Below, in pieces: positions 56,501 through 64,000 of a stretch of DNA of 64,000 bases. Numbering within the stretch: position 1 is the stretch's first letter; each line of letters begins with the position of its first letter. The stretch lies in contig QNQO01005790.1 of the NCBI GenBank assembly GCA_003290165.1, positions 248,001 to 312,000 on the forward strand. The letters run 5' to 3'. The DNA comes from Berberis thunbergii (taxonomy: Eukaryota; Streptophyta; Magnoliopsida; Ranunculales; Berberidaceae). Below the pieces are notes generated by a model, which did no database searches, had not been told where the DNA came from, and saw only the letters and a program-made list of their open reading frames with translations. A program made the translations under genes and the position numbers.

Positions 56501-57257
56501 TGAAATCGGTTATATTATACCTTTAATAGTTCTAATGGTTTCCTTGATATATCAGTTAGTATGGATTTTACTTTGATTCGTGATACATAATTGTATAGAG
56601 AAATGCCTTATGCTTGGGACATTAAAAAAATGTGGTATTTTCTTCTTAATGAGAAAATTAAGTCATAGTTTTAGGGTGGTTTAGACTAATGTAATGGGTC
56701 GTTCTTGAGGACATTGGTTTAAAGTACAACATGAGTTATGTTCAAGTGTTGTATATATGTCAGCTTAGAGGTATGTGTATTTGTAGTCCCGAGGGTGATG
56801 ATTTTCAAAATTGATGAATAGTTTTATGACTTTGATTATGGCATGTTGATTGAAAATCTTCATCTGATGTGAATTTCTCCCATTTCATCTTGCATCACAT
56901 GCATTAGCTGAGTGTAGGTTTATCTTGGATATATATACTTTATTTTATAGCTTCTTATGGTTGTGTATCAGTATTATGTATTTGTGGTCTGCTTATACCA
57001 GCTAGTTCTAACCCGTTTGTTTGTTTTGTGGAAAATGGGTGTACTCCCTACCTAGGTGCAGTGGTGGTAATGTTCTTGGTGGTGATGCTGTAAGTGGAGC
57101 TAAGTTGTCGATGCTCGTCTTTTAGGATGGTGAGTTAGTCTGTTTTATTGGATTGTCTCTATGAATTTTAAGTTATTTCTTTGAAAAAAATTTATTTAGG
57201 GTGGCGTTGCATCTCAATTTTTGAGATATTTAAGTGTCTCGAAATTGGGGAGTGATA
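53580..57257 (+). repeat. Long Del/Tekay-like LTR, interrupted by a hAT
   Basis: It starts TGTAACACCCGAAAGC and ends AGTGATA just before a TGGTATCA primer site. Removing the hAT element (55112-55867) leaves about 2.9 kb, a length typical of Del/Tekay chromovirus LTRs. It aligns with 57998-59471 over the first 1.5 kb (e.g. GTTTGACTAATTTAC, GATGGGTCGGTAGA). Confidence 0.8.
55112..55867. mobile_element. hAT-type MITE with GGGACGGGA sub-terminal repeats
   Basis: The ends are TAGGGGTAGGCACGGG and the complement of GCCCACCCCTA. The insides carry many CGGGAC/GGGATGGGA motifs, facing inward at both ends. The flanks GTTTGAAC (55104-55111) and ATTTAAAC (55868-55875) match at 6 of 8 positions, a decayed hAT duplication. 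The centre is AT-rich and non-coding. Its ends match those of 4949-6511 and 10778-12227. Confidence 0.85.
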
Positions 57258-57260
57258 GTT

Positions 57261-57273
57261 TGGTATCAAAGCC
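57261..57273 (+). promoter_or_regulatory. Initiator-Met tRNA primer-binding site
   Basis: TGGTATCAAAGCC follows the LTR by 3 bp. It matches the usual TGGTATCAGAGC primer site of Del/Tekay and many other plant retrotransposons, with one change. Confidence 0.75.
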
Positions 57274-57997
57274 TTCGTTAGCATTGAGAAGAGACGTTCA
57301 ACGTTTTCTCAGATGTGGAATGGGTAGTAGAGTTAAGGACTTTCCTTATTGTGTGAACGGACGTTGTGCTTGATTTGTTTTTCTAAGATTAGAGGTGTTG
57401 CGTAGAGGAATGTTGGGGAAAAATGTGTACGTAGTTATACCTTATTCAATATATTATATTTTTTCAAGGGCATTGCTGATAAGATTAAGTTTTTTTCATG
57501 CATGTTATTCTGTCTGTGAGTAGTTGAGATGCATGTTGTAACTTGTTGTGTTATGCTTAGGCTATTCTTGTTAGTGTGAAGTTGGTGATAGATGTGATAT
57601 GGTTTATGACAGGTTTGTGGCAATAGTACATTGCATCTCCAGTAGGATATTCATGATAGTGTAAAATTACACATTAAGTTATAGTGTTTGTATATGCATT
57701 TACATTCTACTAGGTGGTAATGCATTTTAAGAAATACTTGGTATTCTAATATTTTGGATTGTCACCTTATTTATGCTTTAAGTTTTGGCATGTTGTATAC
57801 ATTGGTCATGGTAGTGTGACATTTCCATTGTGTTGTTTAGTTCTACGTTGAAATATTTGCTTGAGATTTAGTAATTATTGTGTTATAACATTCATCTTTT
57901 TGAGGTTATTATGTTGCTGGTAGATAGATTTGTTGTGATGCGGGCTTCTATGTTTAGTTTAATCTCGAAGACGATATTTATTTTTAGGTATGTATGA
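57274..57997 (+). other. Short non-coding internal region between Del-like LTRs
   Basis: Only about 0.72 kb separates the two LTRs, and I find no gag or pol motif. Either the element lost its coding part or this is a non-autonomous derivative. Confidence 0.55.
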
Positions 57998-59471
57998 TGT
58001 AACACCCGCAAATTTTGTTTGACTAATTTACATAATTTGTAAATTTTTTTGATTTAAAACATTGATTTTAAATTTCTTGGATTTTAAATGTTTTTTCAAA
58101 AAACAATTCATGATTTTTTAGGGTGGAGTGTCCTCAAAATTTTGGTGGGGGCTAATAGCCACCAATATAAAAACATATTTCTCCCATTTTCTTTCTTTTT
58201 CCTCTTCTTTTCTCCCAGTACGTTTTATTTCTCCCTGCTAAGCTCTTCTTCTCAGGAGAATGCATGCTTTGGAGCGGATTTCTCCGCCAAATCTCCATTT
58301 TTTTCTTCTCCCTTGCCCATCTCTTTCTTGCCCTCTCCATTCTCTTTTGATTTCAGGAAATCAAAAGAGTTACAGTTTGAGAGCTCGATTGGAGCCATCG
58401 AAGGTTGAGCGAGTAGCTTCGATCTGATCAAGCTTTTGGTGAAGTCAGTAAGGGCATTTGGAGGTTGTAAACGCCACATGGGTCGGCCTGGAGTCTCATA
58501 AAATCGGAGTCAGGGAGGTATGTCGGTGACATTTTTTGGTTGTGATCGCGTAGGTGAGCTTCGATCCATAGTTCAAAGGTGTTGGGGGAGCTTGTCAAGC
58601 TGATTCCAGAAGATTCAGGTGAGTAAGATGCTAGGTATCATTTACTTCATAGGTTTTACCTTTAATTTGAGTGTGCATGTAAGTTTTAGGGCAATCATCT
58701 TCAAAATTCTTACTATGGGTAGTTGTAAAATTTGGATTTAAGGTTTTTAACATCATTTAAGTTCAACATGGGTATGTTAAAGCATAATTAAGGTGAAATG
58801 GTTAAATTTGAGTATATTATATAGTTGTAGTTTATTATATATGTTTGGAGTCCATCACAAGTTTCTCATGTATTCCATGTTTACAAAGGTGTGTGGCTTT
58901 AATTTTGGGGATGATTATGTTGATGTTTTTCTTGAATTCAAGATTGTGTAACTAAGTTGCATGCTTAATGGACTGATGGAAAGCCTTAGTATAAAAGGAT
59001 TCAACATTCTTATTTTCTTGGTTTTCATCATTTTCGTTGGTGATGCCTTGATGTTTTGCTAACCTTCTTCGATCATGCATGTTGCGTGAGGTTTTTGGTT
59101 TAAATGCTTTTGAAATATGAAGAGCCAAGTAAGTAATGTAGGTTATGAGTTATTTGATTATGGCATGAAACCAATGGAATGATATGAACAAGCTTATGAT
59201 TAGAATGGATTGCGAAGTGAATTCAATCCATGAATTTGTCCAAGGCGACATTTTTATTTACAAAATGGTAAATATAAAGTAGTTGTGGGTACCATGGAAT
59301 GAATAATTTGAACTATTTATACATTTCAATGTTGCGAGATATATTATTGTGGTTATGAATGTGTCTGAGGTTATTCCAGTTAACCTAACACTTGTGATGG
59401 GTCGGTAGAGCTTTCAGAGTATTTATATATATGTGATACAATTGGAAAATCATTTAACATCTCATGAATAA
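57998..59471 (+). repeat. Second Del/Tekay-like LTR, cut by element R2
   Basis: It starts TGTAACACCCGCAAA and follows 53580 onward closely to CATCTCATGAATAA, where R2 begins. The remaining ~1.4 kb of the LTR is not found to the right of R2. It lacks the hAT present in the first LTR, so that hAT inserted after the element did. Confidence 0.8.
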
Positions 59472-60137
59472 TGATGCAGTCATTTTTCGCTCCCTGTTGT
59501 GACCTAGTCCCGTTGACCATACAATTAACGCATGTGAGCTACGGACCACCGTTGTCGTGATCGATGGCAGTCCGATGCTAAAGTCAGACAGGGATCTGAG
59601 GAAGGTGTAATGCTATAAATAGGGAATTTGTAACATACCTTAGCTTACCAACTTCATGTCTTATTTATAGTGCAGGAGTCTTAGTTCGACCAAGCCTTCG
59701 ATGGCGTAGTTTAGGAAGGAGATCTTTCTCTAATTATTCGTTGTGTTGTAGGAGGGAAGTTCCCTATTAGCCCTATGTTCCTAAATATGCGGAAGATCGT
59801 TCCCTATCTAAAGGTATTTCGTAAGAAGAAGTTTCCCTGTGTGATATGTACTCTGGTATTTGCTTCCTAGTTGGAAGCAGAGAATTGTTGTAGTTTCCTA
59901 TCTGAAGTTGATCCTCGAGATACTTGCCTTGGTGGGACTTATGGGTATTGAGGATAGCTATGAGACATTTGGGTCTGGCGGGATGTAAGAGTTCAGGTCC
60001 GTTTGACGGATTGCATTGGGCGAGCAAGGAACCGCTTGGGTCGGATCAGTGTTGGGCTGGCGTTAGGGTACTTAATTTCTCGAGATTATCATGACACGTG
60101 TATGGCTTAGCAAAGTGATCGTTTTGGTGTATCACCA
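59472..60137 (-). repeat. 3' LTR of element R2 (reverse)
   Basis: It starts TGATGCAGTC and ends GTATCACCA, the complement of the A/B LTR pattern. ACACGTGTA is kept near its right edge, as in the other copies. Confidence 0.9.
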
Positions 60138-60401
60138 ACTATTCCCCCGAGTTAGTGGGTGGTCACATCGGTTTGCTAAGTCATCTCTTGAAAAAATACA
60201 CCGCTCATGATGATTGAGTCTGAATCGTTGTTTGAGTCGCGTGCTGCATTTATTGAATATGTGTCGATTCAGTGGAAAAGACGCAGGAACCTAATCCCTA
60301 TTTATGTCATCCGTTGTGCGGAGTGTGACCCTTTTATTTTCTTTGTTTTTAAAGATATTGCTCTGTTCATTTTCTGACTATAAAGATTGTTCATATCTTT
60401 C

Positions 60402-62457
60402 ATGGCTCAACAAAACCTTCTTGACGATGCAACCTTGGCCAAGGGCCTGAAGTTTTTCGAAGACATGATGCTTTCTGAGCCTGGCCTTGCTGCAATCCGT
60501 ACAAAGTTTGGGGTCTCCGAGGACCTGTCGTTGTCTGTCCTAAAAGGTGACCAAACACTAATGTCGCCATCGGCAGGGTTCATCTGCTTGCATCATGGGA
60601 TGCTTCAAACTAGAGTATGTTTTCCAGTTTTGGACTTGATTTGGGAATTTTTGGACTTCGTTGGGATTCCTCCAGGCCAGTTGGGGCCTAATAGATATAG
60701 GATTATCCTTCTCATTCTGATTAGGGCGAAAGCAACTGGTGTTCGTGTGACTACTTGAGTAATTCAGTTGCTGACTTCTCCTCGGCTGAAAAGTAACGCC
60801 GTCACAAGATGATGTCGCTGACTTGTTTTACAAATATGCCTGATGAATTCAAGTTCTTGCAGAAGTATTGCTTCTTAGCCCTTGTGGATTCAAAATATTT
60901 CTTGTTCAAGGATCAATCTCTTGAGCAGGAGTTCAAACCACTTTGTAAGTGTAGATATTCTCTTCTAGTTTCGCAGCGCTTGATTGCATGCTAATCATTG
61001 CTTGTATTTTTTATAGGAAGGTTTCCCACTACTCCTCTTACACTAAAGGAGCAAAACACTATGGAAACGTTTTACAACTGGTCAACGAGGAACGTGGTGG
61101 ATGTCATATGCGTCCCCAACTTCATCAGTAGTGGGCCGTGTGACAACTGGCACGTAGGCCCCACTCTCTACCAAACGTCATGGGTCAAGCCTGAAGATGG
61201 GGCCCCTTCTAGAAAGAGGAAGATTGTTGGGGCCAAAACTCATGATTTGTGACTTGAAGGAGCTGTCTGATCGATGAGGTCCCGTATTAGAACTAGGTTG
61301 ATTTTAGCACAACTTGCTCTAATGAGTAAAGAGCGCGAGTTTGATAAGCTCGTTAGGGCGGAGACTAGTGTATCCAGCTAAGAGAAAGACTACCTACGAT
61401 TTGTCGGGGTCGAAAACAGATCGAACCATAGTGATGCGCAGGCCAAAGCTTTGAGTGAGTGGCTGACCCAGGTTGTAATGGCTGCCTCTACCGATGCTAA
61501 TTCGCACGGGACTGTTCCAATAGAAGGTTCCTGTGAAGATCTGCCTGAGGTTGTGGAATCTAATCGTCCCATTGGTGCGTTGTCTGATAGTGGTCGTGGT
61601 GGCACAAGCCAAGTTTCTTATAGTCCGCATTATTCACCGTCTCGTTCAAGACTACGACTCGAGGTGTTGGAGGGCCATTTGGATAAATCGCTTCCTCCCT
61701 TCCTCCGAATCCTGTTTAGCCATCACGCAGTAAAGGGCTGGCTGCTCGTAACAAGGGAAAAGTTGGGGATAAAAGCTAGTGGACAGTGGCGACTGCGAAG
61801 GGTGGTGCCAGCATGATTCCTGATCCGAGAAAGCTTCATCAGGATGCGCTGATAAACCTGTATGCACCGGACTTGGTGAGGATGAGCAATCAGGTATGAA
61901 ATCAGAAGGTTGACGTGGAGTATGCTTTAAGGAAGCATATTAGCAAACGTTATAACTGGGTGATGGGTTACGCTTCAAAACCTGAGGAGGATACGCTAGA
62001 GGGGCGTATGGATAAGGGCCTAAAGTTCCTTATGTTGGGCATGTCTCACTTGAGCCATGTGGCCATTGCTGAGACTGATGTCGTGGCGGCTCGTGAGAGA
62101 GTATACACCAGGGAACGTGTCTTCTCGGATATGCAGTATTCTGACGCGCTTTAAGAAATTGAGCAGCTACAAAAGCTAGCTGAGGAAAAGAGGTTGGATT
62201 GGAGCAATCAGCCATGGCTGTTGCGACTCAGAGGGCTCGCCTAGAGGCCCTTGAGCGTAATCTTGCGAAGGCGGTGTATGAAAGAGGCAAACTCAAGCAG
62301 GAGTTGTGCCGGAATCGCCAAGGAAGAGCAGTCTCAGGTTGACGTGCAGATTGGCAAGCTGAAGTTGCTAGAGCAAGAACTGACCGACACGAAGGCGCGG
62401 GAGGAAGAACTTCTGCAGGAACAAGGCAAGTGCGAGTTTGTGAGACCTGCGGTTTAA
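60402..62457 (+). pseudogene. Antisense extra gene (aORF) of R2, best-preserved copy
   Basis: ATG 60402 opens MAQQNLLDDATLAKGLKFF. Next come PSAGFICLHHGMLQTRVCF and FVGIPPGQLGPNRYRIILL (PF04195-like), with a TGA at 60756. A segment with PDEFKFLQKYCFLALVDSKY leads to a 72-bp intron (60945-61016; GTAAGT...TTATAG). It continues FPTTPLTLKEQNTMETFYNW, a variable Ser-rich part, LYAPDLVRMSN (about 61860-61892), KHISKRYNWVMGY with PEEDTLEGRMDKGLKFLMLG (61915-62154), and a coiled coil ending at TAA 62457. Only a few stops and frameshifts break it. It lies opposite to its element and has an A-rich start context. The function is unknown. Confidence 0.8.
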
Positions 62458-64000
62458 AAAAAAGATTTTTTTTGTAAGGCGAGGTGTACTCATCAAAGGT
62501 GGTGGGGGCACATAGCCACCCACCCCTTAAAATGAAACGACCCCCTTCTCCCCCCCCTTTCTTCTTCTCTTTCTTCTTTTTTTTGGTTTCTTTTCGTTCC
62601 AGCAGTGAGCGACGCTGCGACTTTGTCGCCTCCTCCAACTTTTTCTCGGCTGTTTTTGGGTGATTTCTTCCCCAATCTCACCTCCTCCTCCTCCTCGGTT
62701 CGTCCTCTCCTCTTTCCCCTCTTCATTTCTTAGTTGTTTGTTTTCGAAAAAAAAATCAGTTTCATTTGGGTTTGGGGTTTGATCGGTTTTCTTAGCCCCG
62801 ATCAGCCGTGTTGGGGCCTTGGTGGCGTCCTTGGGAGCCCTTAGAACCGACATGCAAAGTTGTTTTGGGGTTGGCCAAAATTTTTTCAAAAAAAATCAGG
62901 GTGCATGTTTGTTTGGAGGGTTCCTCGACGTGAATCCGGGCTTTGGGTGTGTGGGTAGACTCTTTTGCGGGCTGTTGTGCAGTTTGGTAGCGATCAGACT
63001 GGTGTAGGGAGGGTTTCGGCGCGTTTTCGCCAAACTTTGGGTTTCGGCGGAGTGGTTTCCAAATTTCTATTGCCTGTAAGTTTTTCTTTCAATCGCGCAC
63101 CGATTGTATTTATTTATTTATTTCAGTTTTCGGCTAGTTTACTCATTTTCGAGTCCGCCTTGCAGTTTTAGAATTTTTGTGGTTTTGCGTGTTTGGAGCT
63201 TCGACCGGTAGGAATTGGGTTTTGAAAATCCATTCCGCTAGGTGAGTGGAACTATAATTTTTATTTTAAGAAATAATTACTTGAAATCCTAAATTGAATT
63301 TTTACATTATACCGTCAATTGCATAGAATTGAATCCAAATCCGAAATTCGGAGTTTTCAGATATTTTGAGGATTGTGTTAGTTATGTGTGAATGAATTAT
63401 GCATTGGGTTTTCGGGAAGCATGTTATACTTGCATGGAATCGAATAGTAATTTTGGTGTGATTAGGCTTTGGTGTAATGACATGAGACTTGTATGCTTTG
63501 TTTTCGAGGTTGCATAGTATATCATGTTTTATCGTGGATTTTCGAGTCTTGAGCATGTATGATAATCGACTCGAATAAATTTATTGTGGTGATTTGGGTC
63601 ATGTTGGGACCCTGGCATAGTCGTGGTTTTATAAAATTGCCGAATTGTTTATGATTGCACGTTTGTACATTTGGTTATGTACAGACTTGTCATTTGTGCA
63701 TGTGGATAGTAGTATAAGTGTCTTTACCTCGCTATAATGCTTGTTTGCTGATGCTTAGGAGCTTGCTCGCATCGTGAGTTGGATGGTGCTTGAGATGACT
63801 CGCACCTGACATTGTGGACGCTACTGCATGTGGCAAGCTTGCTGAGGTGCGGTGAGCTCCCGCACGCACTTGCCACTATAGAGTGCAGTAGGACGGGTTC
63901 TGGAGGACGTGCTTTGGAGATTACTCGCTTTCCCTCCCAGCGCGCTTGATTTTGATTATGTTAGGTTGGCCGTGTTAGGCCAGTTGTTTGGGATGTTTGA
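62458..64000 (+). repeat. Probable LTR of another Del-like retrotransposon, runs off the window
   Basis: Non-coding sequence with the layout of the LTR at 53580: a GGTGGTGGGGGCACATAGCC block, then a pyrimidine-rich leader (TTCTTCTCTTTCTTC), and long T/G-rich DNA. The match to 53700-53790 is by arrangement and short motifs only. No terminal TG or paired copy is visible in the window, so the call is tentative. Confidence 0.35.

Larger units (their letters stand above)
59472..62457 (-). mobile_element. Element R2: truncated reverse-oriented relative of A and B
   Basis: A reverse 3' LTR (59472-60137) is followed by the polypurine complement (ATTCCCCCGAGTTAGT) and the antisense gene (60402-62457). 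Everything upstream in the element's own direction (repeats, pol, gag, 5' LTR) is missing. The border at 62457 abuts unrelated sequence after an A-run. Confidence 0.82.

Overview
This window looks like nuclear DNA from a flowering plant, probably a eudicot with a repeat-rich genome. I base this on nested plant-type Ty3/gypsy LTR retrotransposons, plant CACTA and hAT transposons, and scraps of plant genes (SnRK2, PHO1-like, WIP zinc finger, LACS, ABCF, CML, FMO, AP2). I see no intact host gene and no tRNA or rRNA gene. All recognisable coding sequence is either transposon-derived and decayed, or a gene fragment. I cannot name the species.

Layout. 1-1183: probable end of a CACTA-type element whose other end lies outside the window. 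1390-15098: element A, a Tat-lineage Ty3/gypsy retrotransposon in + orientation with 5-bp target duplication AATAG. It carries three hAT-type insertions: 4949-6511 (SnRK2 and PHO1-like exons), 7841-9576, and 10778-12227 (first part of a WIP zinc-finger gene). 15590-15907 and 16180-16369: two fold-back MITEs, the second with a perfect 9-bp duplication. 16547-22529: a CACTA-like element carrying eight decayed LACS exons with introns, joined to an ABCF exon. 24262-24625 (-): a broken calmodulin-like gene. 25012-28530 (-): truncated relative of A (R1). About 29905-33523: 5' part of another gypsy element (C), ending inside its reverse transcriptase. 33524-40753: a non-autonomous Athila-like element (D) with a truncated 5' LTR. 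40754-42526 and 51480-52800: CACTA protein remnants and FMO/AP2 exon fragments on either side of element B. 42527-51479: element B, complete LTR to LTR, TSD ATGAT, without a recognisable reverse transcriptase or integrase. 53580-59471: long Del/Tekay-like LTRs, the first carrying another hAT (55112-55867) and the second cut by R2 (59472-62457, -). 62458-64000: probably another long LTR.

How the parts fit. A, B, R1 and R2 belong to one family. Besides gag-pol it carries an antisense gene between pol and the 3' LTR. In three copies this antisense gene has a short intron at the same place (76 bp in B, 72 bp in R2, 70 bp in R1 with a decayed donor), which suggests it was transcribed and spliced from its own strand. 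The DNA transposons repeatedly acquired genomic host-gene pieces with splice sites and introns. At least seven unrelated host genes are represented inside or beside transposons, plus one CML remnant with no obvious carrier. The strongest candidates for something new are the spliced antisense gene and the multi-gene-capturing hAT family with TAGGGGTGGGCA-like ends.
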